Assembly (NCBI GenBank): GCA_003136515.1
Contig: PLEU01000162.1
Location: forward strand, 1 to 7,136
Origin: Spartobacteria bacterium
GTDB taxonomy: Bacteria; Verrucomicrobiota; Verrucomicrobiae; Chthoniobacterales; UBA6821
Length of the DNA: 7,136 bases
Direction of reading: 5' to 3'
Part shown: positions 1-6,179 of the stretch, piece after piece
Position numbering within the stretch: the stretch's first letter is position 1
Layout: the number at the start of each line of letters is the position of its first letter
Program-made: the position numbers and the translations under genes
Notes under the pieces: model-generated
Told to the model about the DNA's origin: nothing
The model's database searches: none
Seen by the model: the letters and a program-made list of their open reading frames with translations, nothing else

Positions 1-799
1 CAGCTATCCCTTTGTCCAATGGGCCATGCAATTCCTCAAAGATCGCAAAACGCATGATCCCGCCCTAATATTCGTGACTCAAAATGGTGACCACGTTGTT
101 CACTCCCAGCAAAGCGAGTACAAATGGTTTTCATGCGATGGACTAGTCTGCACAAATCCGGACTACTTTGAGAGGAACAGGGAACGCTGGCCTAGTTGCC
201 TAATTCCCAATGGCGTGGATCCCTCGATGTTCTTTCCGGGACCTGGAGCGAGATCCGACTTTGATCTTCCTGAAGGAGTTCCCATCGCACTGATGGTCAG
301 TGCGCTGATCGAATCAAAACGGGTCTTGGATGGAATCCGTGCCGCGGCCTTGGTGCCTGAACTACATCTGGTTGTTTGCGGCGAGGGCCCCGAACGTGAA
401 AAAGTCCATACTCTCGGAGTCGAACTGATGAAAGATCGCTTTCATCCAAAATCTCTCCCACGCCATCAAATGCCTAGTATATACCGTTGCGCGGATCTAT
501 TCCTCCACATGAGTCTCCATGAAGCGTCGGCAAATGCCTATATCGAGGCTCTTGCCACGGGACTGCCGATTGTCACTCAGGATAGATTCGTCACACGCTG
601 GACAATTGAAGAGACAGGGGTTCTTGTTGATACAACCAACCTCTCCGCAGTGGCCAACGGGGTTCTAGAGGCATTGGGAAGAAACAGCTCCTCAGATCGT
701 GCAGAGCGGCGGACGCTGGCTGAAAGTCGTTTCTCTTGGTCAGGAATCGCAGCAGATTATTTTAGATTCTTCGGTGAAATCCTGAGGACAAATCGCTAG
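1..799 (+). CDS. Glycosyltransferase family 4 (GT-B), 5'-truncated by the window
   Basis: The reading frame is open from base 2, giving eight residues before the first ATG at 26, so the true start lies upstream and only the C-terminal part (about 265 residues) is seen. Numbering from the Met at 26, an acceptor-to-donor domain junction reads LIPNGVD (59-65). The nucleotide-sugar binding Rossmann half follows, with VVCGEGPE (116-123) and an E-x7-E signature, E166 to E174, in HEASANAYIEALATGLPIV. These are hallmarks of retaining GT4 enzymes, which transfer a sugar from a nucleotide or lipid donor onto a growing glycan at the cytoplasmic membrane. The specific sugar cannot be read. The stop TAG at 797-799 lies nine bases before the next gene, which implies an operon. 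Family assignment is firm; exact activity is unknown. Confidence 0.9.
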   Translation, partial: SYPFVQWAMQFLKDRKTHDPALIFVTQNGDHVVHSQQSEYKWFSCDGLVCTNPDYFERNRERWPSCLIPNGVDPSMFFPGPGARSDFDLPEGVPIALMVSALIESKRVLDGIRAAALVPELHLVVCGEGPEREKVHTLGVELMKDRFHPKSLPRHQMPSIYRCADLFLHMSLHEASANAYIEALATGLPIVTQDRFVTRWTIEETGVLVDTTNLSAVANGVLEALGRNSSSDRAERRTLAESRFSWSGIAADYFRFFGEILRTNR

Positions 800-808
800 A
801 ATTTCATC

Positions 809-1822
809 ATGAAAGGCATTGCCTTCATCGCTATTGGAAGGAACGAGGGCGAACGTCTGATCCGATGCCTGCATTCCCTTCAGAAAGTCACGACGACCAT
901 CATCTATGTGGATAGTGGCTCGACTGACGGGAGCGTGGAGTTCGCGGAGAGCATCGGTGCCACAGTTGTGAATCTTGATGCAACAGGTGGATTTACCATG
1001 GCTCGTGCTCGTAATGCAGGACTGAAACGATTACTCGAGATGTCACCTGATACCGAGTTTGTTCACTTTATAGACGGCGACTGTGAATTGATCTCGGGCT
1101 GGCTTTCGCTTGCCCTCTCATTTATCACCCATCATCCCGATGTTGCTGTGGTGTGCGGACGACGACGAGAGCGCCACCCAGAGAATTCTCTCTATAACCA
1201 ACTTTGCGATATTGAATGGAATACCCCTTTGGGAGAAACCTATGCTTGTGGAGGCGATGCACTCATGCGGATGCTAGCGCTCAAAGCAGCGGGGGGATTC
1301 AACGAGGAGCTAATTGCAGGTGAGGAGCCTGAGCTTTGTTCACGCATGCGAAACATTGGCTGGAAAATAGTAAGGATAGATTATGATATGACGTTGCATG
1401 ACGCCAATATCCTGCGCTTTTCAGAATGGTGGAAACGCTACGTACGGGGGGGATATGGTGCTTGCGATGTTTCTGCCCGGTTGCCAGATTCCGAGTTGGA
1501 GCACGTGTTCGGATCTCAGGTTCGAAGTGCAGTTCTCTGGACGACTGGAAGTGCATTGATCCTGATTCTTGCTGCTCTTGGAAGCTTATTATCTCAGGAT
1601 TTCAGGATACTGACTTGCAGCTTCTTGTGCCTGCTCACTATATGGATTCTCCAGAGTTTTCGCACCTCTGCATCTCAGCATCAGCGTGCAGGAGGGATCG
1701 GTGCCTCAATGATCTATGGAGTCTCTCTGATGGTTGCAAAATGGCCGCAGAGCCTGGGCATCCTTAAATATCAGCTAGATATAATAGCAAGACGTAAGGC
1801 AAGGCTGATTGAATACAAATGA
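809..1822 (+). CDS. Glycosyltransferase family 2 (GT-A) with C-terminal membrane segments
   Basis: This 337-residue protein begins with a GT-A fold. AIGRNEGERL (8-17) and YVDSGSTDGS (33-42) form the nucleotide-binding half, DGD (89-91) is the metal/nucleotide DXD motif, and GEEPELCSRMR (171-181) takes the place of the usual ED-x-x-L-x-x-R catalytic-base region. Two hydrophobic stretches near 241-260 and 264-282, and a weaker one near 299-310, probably anchor it in the inner membrane. It would transfer a sugar from an activated nucleotide donor onto a lipid-linked oligosaccharide; donor and linkage cannot be predicted. The ATG at 809 follows the GT4 stop by nine bases and has no convincing Shine-Dalgarno sequence, so translation may be coupled. 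The stop TGA overlaps the next start (ATGA). Confidence 0.92.
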   Translation: MKGIAFIAIGRNEGERLIRCLHSLQKVTTTIIYVDSGSTDGSVEFAESIGATVVNLDATGGFTMARARNAGLKRLLEMSPDTEFVHFIDGDCELISGWLSLALSFITHHPDVAVVCGRRRERHPENSLYNQLCDIEWNTPLGETYACGGDALMRMLALKAAGGFNEELIAGEEPELCSRMRNIGWKIVRIDYDMTLHDANILRFSEWWKRYVRGGYGACDVSARLPDSELEHVFGSQVRSAVLWTTGSALILILAALGSLLSQDFRILTCSFLCLLTIWILQSFRTSASQHQRAGGIGASMIYGVSLMVAKWPQSLGILKYQLDIIARRKARLIEYK

Positions 1823-2349
1823 TACCAAATCTAAAAGAAGACCTCGCACGATACCCAAAGTCAGCGTGGTTCCGCGAACAATCCATCTGGGCCATCGCAG
1901 TATATCGGTTTGGGCGGTGGAACGATAGCCGTCCCCATTCTTTCTCCCAAGGTCTCTGCGACCGCCTCTACTGGCTGAGTTTTCGTATTGTTGAAACTCT
2001 TACCGGCATCAGTTTCACAAAAGAGGCTGATATCGGACCGGGACTCCGAATTTATCACTTCGGAAATATATTCCTTCACTCAAACGTTCGATTGGGGTCA
2101 CATTGTACCCTGCGTCAGGGAGTCACTATCGGCAACCGTGAGGAGGGAGGCCCTGTTCCGACAGTCGGCGACGGGGTCGACTTTGGGGCCTACGCTCAAG
2201 TGCTTGGAGGCATTAAGATCGGCGATGCTGCTCGCATCGGAGCCATGAGCGTAGTACTCAATGATGTGCCTGCTGATGCCACCGCTGTGGGAGTGCCAGC
2301 AAGGATACTGTTTAAGCCACCCTCTCCAAAGGAGCCGGAGCGGGGCTGA
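1819..2349 (+). CDS. Serine acetyltransferase-like hexapeptide (LbH) acetyltransferase of an EPS cluster
   Basis: The protein has 176 residues. A helical N-terminal part (about 1-65) is followed by a left-handed beta-helix of hexapeptide repeats (about 71-163): IGPGLRI, VRLGSHCTLRQGVTIGN, VPTVGDGVDFGAYAQVLG, IKIGDAARIGAMSVV, then the CysE-like ending VPADATAVGVPARIL. His80 in IYHFGNIFLH aligns with the catalytic His of CysE. The position of the CysE catalytic Asp appears to be Ser65 by hand alignment. The protein is also shorter than CysE (about 270 residues). It therefore resembles the acetyltransferases common in capsule and EPS loci, which probably use acetyl-CoA to O-acetylate a sugar rather than make O-acetylserine; that acceptor is inference. 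The start overlaps the GT2 stop by four bases, indicating translational coupling. Confidence 0.88.
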   Translation: MIPNLKEDLARYPKSAWFREQSIWAIAVYRFGRWNDSRPHSFSQGLCDRLYWLSFRIVETLTGISFTKEADIGPGLRIYHFGNIFLHSNVRLGSHCTLRQGVTIGNREEGGPVPTVGDGVDFGAYAQVLGGIKIGDAARIGAMSVVLNDVPADATAVGVPARILFKPPSPKEPERG

Positions 2350-2358
2350 TTTAAGAGG

Positions 2359-2372
2359 GGCAATTTTTTGCC
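2359..2372. repeat. Short inverted repeat after the acetyltransferase stop
   Basis: GGCAA-TTTT-TTGCC is a perfect 5-bp stem with a four-base loop, ten bases after the TGA at 2347-2349. It is too short, and lacks a trailing T-run, to be called an intrinsic terminator. It could be a minor mRNA 3'-end hairpin or simply chance. Confidence 0.3.
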
Positions 2373-2401
2373 GGACGGATCTATCGCATCCATTGGGGAG
2401 A

Positions 2402-2420
2402 TAAGTGGATGATCAACTTA
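2402..2420. promoter_or_regulatory. Candidate operator: 19-bp near-perfect dyad
   Basis: TAAGTGGATGATCAACTTA is symmetric about G2411, with eight of nine base pairs complementary (only 2407/2415 mismatch). The size and odd-centred symmetry suit a dimeric helix-turn-helix repressor or activator site. It lies about 190 bases upstream of the exporter start and overlaps the start of a 16-codon ORF, so it could also act as an RNA hairpin that hides that start. The symmetry is seen directly; the regulatory role is inferred. Confidence 0.3.
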
Positions 2421-2459
2421 AACCCACTCTCAGTTTTTGAGGATAACCCTGACCTATAA
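2409..2459 (+). CDS. Possible 16-residue leader peptide or small ORF
   Basis: ATG at 2409 opens a 16-codon frame encoding MINLNPLSVFEDNPDL, ending in TAA at 2457-2459. It is preceded by GGGGAG (2395-2400) with eight bases to the ATG, the best Shine-Dalgarno arrangement anywhere in the window and better than those of the real genes. The peptide has no run of regulatory codons, no signal peptide and no recognisable family. The start lies within the dyad at 2402-2420. It may be a translated leader, a remnant, or coincidence. Confidence 0.18.
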   Translation: MINLNPLSVFEDNPDL

Positions 2460-2607
2460 ATTCAATCGACTAGCAGTTGAAATTCCACTGTTTCCTGAAA
2501 GTATGTATGAATTACCATCCTTTTGATGAAATCATTGGTTTAGCAAAAACACAGCGGAGCACCAAATTGTTTTAGGCAAATCGGCGACCATTCGAGACTG
2601 AAATTCA

Positions 2608-3729
2608 ATGCGTTTTAAATCCAAAGACATCTTCGGGGCGCTTAGCCTCACTCTGGCCGCGATACTGTCTGGATGTGCATGGATTCCCGCAAAACAGGGA
2701 GTTTACCAACCAAGTGACAACAAGCCTGAACACTATGTTGAGGATAAAAATCTCCAGCCGGACGGATTTTTTACAACCGAACTAAAAACCTCCGCCAAAA
2801 ATTTTTCAGATGCGCAGGAGGTTGAGGCGGCATCCGCCCAGATTGACAACGACTACCGGCTTGGACCCGGAGACCGTTTTGCCTTCCTGGTTCGTGGCCG
2901 TGAGGATATCTCACAACAGGAGATAATTGTCTCTCCCGACGGACTTGTGGCTCTTCCACGGGTTGGACTTCTCAATGTCAAGGGAGAGACTTTGAAACAG
3001 GTAACGGACCAATGCGTGGATGCGCTGAAAGTCTATTATGAGAAGCCCGAAGTCACCCTGGTAATGAGGGCTTACAACAACAATCGCGTCTATGTGCTGG
3101 GGCGCGTGGCGAATCCGGGATCAGTCAGTTTCCAAGGACAGGGGACGCTGCTGGAGGCGCTTTCGCTCGCTGGCGGGATGCCTGCAGATGTGAACAAGAC
3201 TTTCCTCAGCCGATGCATGATCACCCGCGGAAAGAATCTCGTCATGTGGATTGATCTCCGGGAGCTGCTCGAGCAGGGGAACATGAATCTGAACGCACGC
3301 CTCCAGAACGGCGATGTCATCTTCATCCCACTGAGTGAGGATCAAAATGCTTATGTGCTCGGCGAGGTGAAAACCCCAGGGGTTATTCCGCTCCGGACAC
3401 AAATCAACGTCATGGCTGCAATCATGGCTGCCGGAGGTCCCACCAAAGGGGCGAATCTGCGGGATGTCTTCCTGATCCATCAGACCCAAGGGAGGGGAAT
3501 GGTTGAAAAGATCAACGTTCAGGAACTTGTGGGACGAGGCAATGCCGCCCAGAACTACGTTCTGCGTGATGGTGACATGATATACGTGCCGGAAACCGGC
3601 CTCAGCAAATTTCACTATTTCACCGACCAACTCTCACCATTCTTCACGATTATCGGCGTGATGCTCAACGGCGTCTCCAGTCTCGGCGTCTCAAACTCCC
3701 TTTATTATGGGGGCACTACGGGACACTAG
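2608..3729 (+). CDS. Wza-type polysaccharide export outer-membrane lipoprotein
   Basis: The protein has 373 residues, close to the roughly 380 of E. coli Wza. MRFKSK plus a hydrophobic stretch ends in the lipobox LSGC (20-23), so Cys23 should be lipidated; Ala24 at +2 fits outer-membrane sorting. The Poly_export domain follows from DYRLGPGDRF (82-91) to about 155. Two SLBB domains come next: VYVLGRVANPGSVSF (161-175) through about 241, and AYVLGEVKTPGVIPL (248-262) through about 329. The C-terminal segment around 341-365 (SPFFTIIGVMLNGVSSLGVS) would be the amphipathic helix that lines the outer-membrane pore in the Wza octamer. It would form the exit channel and work with the co-polymerase encoded directly downstream. 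The ATG at 2608 is chosen because it starts the signal peptide; no clear Shine-Dalgarno sequence precedes it. Confidence 0.95.
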   Translation: MRFKSKDIFGALSLTLAAILSGCAWIPAKQGVYQPSDNKPEHYVEDKNLQPDGFFTTELKTSAKNFSDAQEVEAASAQIDNDYRLGPGDRFAFLVRGREDISQQEIIVSPDGLVALPRVGLLNVKGETLKQVTDQCVDALKVYYEKPEVTLVMRAYNNNRVYVLGRVANPGSVSFQGQGTLLEALSLAGGMPADVNKTFLSRCMITRGKNLVMWIDLRELLEQGNMNLNARLQNGDVIFIPLSEDQNAYVLGEVKTPGVIPLRTQINVMAAIMAAGGPTKGANLRDVFLIHQTQGRGMVEKINVQELVGRGNAAQNYVLRDGDMIYVPETGLSKFHYFTDQLSPFFTIIGVMLNGVSSLGVSNSLYYGGTTGH

Positions 3730-3731
3730 TG

Positions 3732-6071
3732 ATGAGCGTCCCAGACATATCGTCTAGTCCTCCGCGGCGACTGCCACCGATACAACTCGGGGGCATTGAT
3801 CAGGCGAAAAAATCAAAACCCTTCCTGCCCGCTAATGCGATCTGGAGACGGTTACCTCTGGTCATGGGGATTGGTGCACCGGCCTTTTTTCTTTTTCTCC
3901 TGCTCCTCTCCCCGCTGGTCAGCCCGATTTACAAGGTTTCCGGAGTCATCCTCATCAAGCAGGAACGTCAACAAAGCCTCAATGGGAGTTCTCAGGACGC
4001 CATCCCCGGCGACGTGGGGTATTACCAGCGGACTCTTGCCCAAAGGGTGACAGATACCAAGATCCTGCGCGAGGCCCTCAGCACACTCAACAATGACAAC
4101 AGCGACAATATCCCTAAATTCCTCCGCGGATTGGGCGATAGTGACCTTGCCGTTGCCCTGCTTAAGAGTCATCTCAATGCCAACGAACTAGAACGGAGTT
4201 ATATCGTAAATGTTGAACTCACGGCCAAATCACCCAAGGGTTTGGCCCCCACCCTCAATACCATCCTCAGAACTCTGATTGGGGAACTTCAGCGGGAACA
4301 GAAAGATCAGTATGCCCTCAGGATTGACTATCTCACACACGAGAAGACTGGCATAGCGGATCAGCTCACCCAAGAAAGGGAGCGGATGGTTGATCTCTCA
4401 AAAGAGTATAAGGATACATCGTTCCTCCGCCCCACATACACGGCTGATTTGACAAAACTGGAGCTTCTCCAGGCCAAATATTACGACGCTGAATCCGATG
4501 CTCTGGCAAAGGATGCCCTTTACAAGGCCTGCCTAGCCAATCAGGACAAACTCTCCAAAATTAGCGTCATTCCTTTCGCTGAGGAAAAAGAAATCGACAA
4601 CCTAGGCATCAGTGAAATCGAGAGCTATAACTATCAACAGGCGCAGGAACTACGAGCCACGGTCGATGGTCTGACAGCAGATAATCCCGACCGCAAGAAC
4701 GTCGAAAACCGTATTGATGCGATGAAGGGATTTCTCTCCGATTTCAAGCAGAACTACAAGGATGCCACGATTAAGACTCTTTCCGAAAAGCAGGGAATTC
4801 AGCTCGACACCGAGGTTATCAAGGCGAAGAACGATTACGAAGCAGCTCAGGCGACTGCAAACATTCTTCAGGAACAGTATAAAGAGGCCAAGGAGGAGGT
4901 AACTCGCACCTCGGAAGGGGTGTTTGAAGCCAACGACGTAAACTTGAATCTCGCCGAGTTGCGTGACCGGCTCAACCTGATCTCCGGCCGTCTAGACGAA
5001 GAGGAGCTTCAGTCCAAGTCCCCCCTGCCCGTGGTCTTAGATCAGGAAGCCACAACGCCGGGGAGCCCCACCTCCAATAATGCGTCTAAAATTCTTATGG
5101 CGGCTTTTCTGGCCTCCTTCGGTCTTGTAGGCGCTATTTGTATGGCCTTTGACTTTTTCGACCAAAGGATTCGCTGCCGTGAAGAACTCGGTGCTGCCGT
5201 CGGGGGACTTGGGGCAGAACCGATTCCAGCCTTACTTCGTGAAGGCGAGGACCCCGAATTCTCAAAGAGGCAGACCCTTCGTTCTTCAAATCGTGCATCG
5301 GGTCCGCTCCGCGATCTTGCCCTTCGCCTCATCTTGGAACATGAACGAGGTGGAGCGAAAATCATTTCCTTTGTAGGCAGCCACCACCGATCCGGCAACA
5401 CATCCATTGCCCTTAATGTGGCCCGGGCGATATCCTCCCATGGATTCGACGTATTGATCGCGGAGTTGCCCACGCCCTATCCAGGACTTTCAGAAGCTGC
5501 TGGCTTGCCTTCTCCCAAATCTCCGAATTCTCCATGGGGACTCAAGGTGCAAGATCCATCCAGCGCGGTGGAGATCATTCCCTGGCTGCCAAGCATATCC
5601 AAGGATCAGGTTCGCATGACCATCGACTCCTTTCTGGCAAACGCCAGCAAGGTCTATGATTTTGTTCTTTTGGATCTCGTTGCCCTCTCGACCTCCGATA
5701 TCTCACGGGAAACTGCGGTAAAGTCTGATGTTGTCGTCATCACTGCTGCTCAGGATGTGGCTCTCTATGGCGATGTCCGAGGCGCTGTCGAATGGATCGT
5801 TGCAGGGGGAGTTCCAGCAGTGACAACTGTATTGAATTTTGCCCAGCCCGATCTGTTCAAGCTTAGGTTCCAACAATTCACCTGGATTTCCGGGGGAAAA
5901 TTCTCCGAATTCCATCACTGGTTCAGGAACTGGATCTCGGGTAAGGAAGCCCGACTTTTTGAAATTCTGGCGAAATCGCCTCGTTACAAGAAATTGGTTG
6001 AATGGTTGCAGCAACCCTCTCCACCAGCAGCTTCCAAATCAAAGGAAGAAAGTACAAAGCCGCAGGGATAA
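3732..6071 (+). CDS. Wzc/GumC-like polysaccharide co-polymerase fused to a degenerate BY-kinase domain
   Basis: The previous stop and this start form TAGTGATG. The ATG at 3732 is preferred; a GTG at 3729 would add one residue and overlap the stop by a base. From the ATG (779 residues): a Pro-rich cytoplasmic tail (1-40), TM1 (about 41-64), and a large periplasmic Wzz/GumC-type region with long coiled coil (about 200-425). A Pro-rich stretch (SPLPVVLDQEATTPGSP) precedes TM2 (about 453-475), and a cytoplasmic MinD/BY-kinase-like domain follows (about 525-715). The family sets chain length and links polymerase to export channel. In the P-loop GSHHRSGNTS, Asn556 replaces the invariant Lys. The Walker A' Asp pair is lost (VLIAELPTP, 574-582), while Walker B FVLLD keeps Asp648. 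The tail has no tyrosine cluster. Autokinase activity is therefore unlikely (inference). Confidence 0.93.
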   Translation: MSVPDISSSPPRRLPPIQLGGIDQAKKSKPFLPANAIWRRLPLVMGIGAPAFFLFLLLLSPLVSPIYKVSGVILIKQERQQSLNGSSQDAIPGDVGYYQRTLAQRVTDTKILREALSTLNNDNSDNIPKFLRGLGDSDLAVALLKSHLNANELERSYIVNVELTAKSPKGLAPTLNTILRTLIGELQREQKDQYALRIDYLTHEKTGIADQLTQERERMVDLSKEYKDTSFLRPTYTADLTKLELLQAKYYDAESDALAKDALYKACLANQDKLSKISVIPFAEEKEIDNLGISEIESYNYQQAQELRATVDGLTADNPDRKNVENRIDAMKGFLSDFKQNYKDATIKTLSEKQGIQLDTEVIKAKNDYEAAQATANILQEQYKEAKEEVTRTSEGVFEANDVNLNLAELRDRLNLISGRLDEEELQSKSPLPVVLDQEATTPGSPTSNNASKILMAAFLASFGLVGAICMAFDFFDQRIRCREELGAAVGGLGAEPIPALLREGEDPEFSKRQTLRSSNRASGPLRDLALRLILEHERGGAKIISFVGSHHRSGNTSIALNVARAISSHGFDVLIAELPTPYPGLSEAAGLPSPKSPNSPWGLKVQDPSSAVEIIPWLPSISKDQVRMTIDSFLANASKVYDFVLLDLVALSTSDISRETAVKSDVVVITAAQDVALYGDVRGAVEWIVAGGVPAVTTVLNFAQPDLFKLRFQQFTWISGGKFSEFHHWFRNWISGKEARLFEILAKSPRYKKLVEWLQQPSPPAASKSKEESTKPQG

Positions 6072-6152
6072 TCCGCCGAAAGCCCAATTTTGAGCCGAAG
6101 TTGAGAAATTCCTAAGGCTTCATTCCCTTATTACTCAAGAGCATTGCCATCA

Positions 6153-6163
6153 GGAATGATTCC
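6153..6163. repeat. 11-bp perfect palindrome in the spacer before the polymerase gene
   Basis: GGAATGATTCC is a perfect palindrome centred on G6158, in the 108-bp spacer (6072-6179) between the co-polymerase stop and the polymerase start, 16 bases before the ATG. It could be a small hairpin near the translation start or a protein site; at five bp per arm it may also be chance. Nothing else in this spacer looks like a terminator or promoter. Confidence 0.22.
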
Positions 6164-6179
6164 CATTTAAGCACTGACC

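Larger units (their letters stand above)
2350..2607. other. 258-bp intergenic region between the glycosyltransferase and export modules
   Basis: This is the only substantial gap in the window. It separates the tightly packed sugar-transfer genes from the exporter gene, so it is the natural place for a promoter or for processing signals. I see a short hairpin right after the acetyltransferase stop (2359-2372), a 19-bp dyad (2402-2420), a 16-codon ORF with a good ribosome binding site (2409-2459) and a TATAAA at 2455-2460. The TATAAA has no matching -35 at normal spacing. No stem followed by a T-run that would make a standard intrinsic terminator is visible. A promoter here is plausible from context but cannot be placed. 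Confidence 0.4.

Noticed and set aside
1426..1767. 113-codon frame in another phase of the GT2 gene
   Set aside because: It is fully inside the GT2 gene, and its Cys/Ser-rich composition is typical of out-of-frame translation.
2045..2064. 6-bp inverted repeat TCCGAA / TTCGGA inside the acetyltransferase gene
   Set aside because: The short arms and lack of extension make this compatible with chance.
2324..2334. CTCC-AAA-GGAG hairpin at the end of the acetyltransferase gene
   Set aside because: It has only a 4-bp stem with no T-run after it; not a credible terminator.
2357..2371. Sigma-54-like GG-N10-GC promoter element
   Set aside because: The GG/GC spacing fits, but the rest of the -24 box does not match, and shifting by one to gain CA breaks the spacing.
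2477..2507. Sigma-70-like pair TTGAAA (2477) and TATGTA (2502)
   Set aside because: The spacer is 19 bp and the -10 matches at only three positions; too weak to call.
2370..2767. 11-bp direct repeat GCCGGACGGAT at 2370-2380 and 2757-2767
   Set aside because: Several 11-mers are expected to repeat by chance in 7 kb, and the second copy is inside the exporter coding region.
3121..3630. 169-codon open frame on the minus strand opposite the exporter gene
   Set aside because: It lies fully inside the well-supported exporter coding sequence, has no domain or signal pattern, and is best explained as an antisense shadow.
3880..3918. Pyrimidine-rich tract (runs of T and C)
   Set aside because: It encodes the Phe/Leu-rich first membrane segment of the co-polymerase; codon composition explains it.
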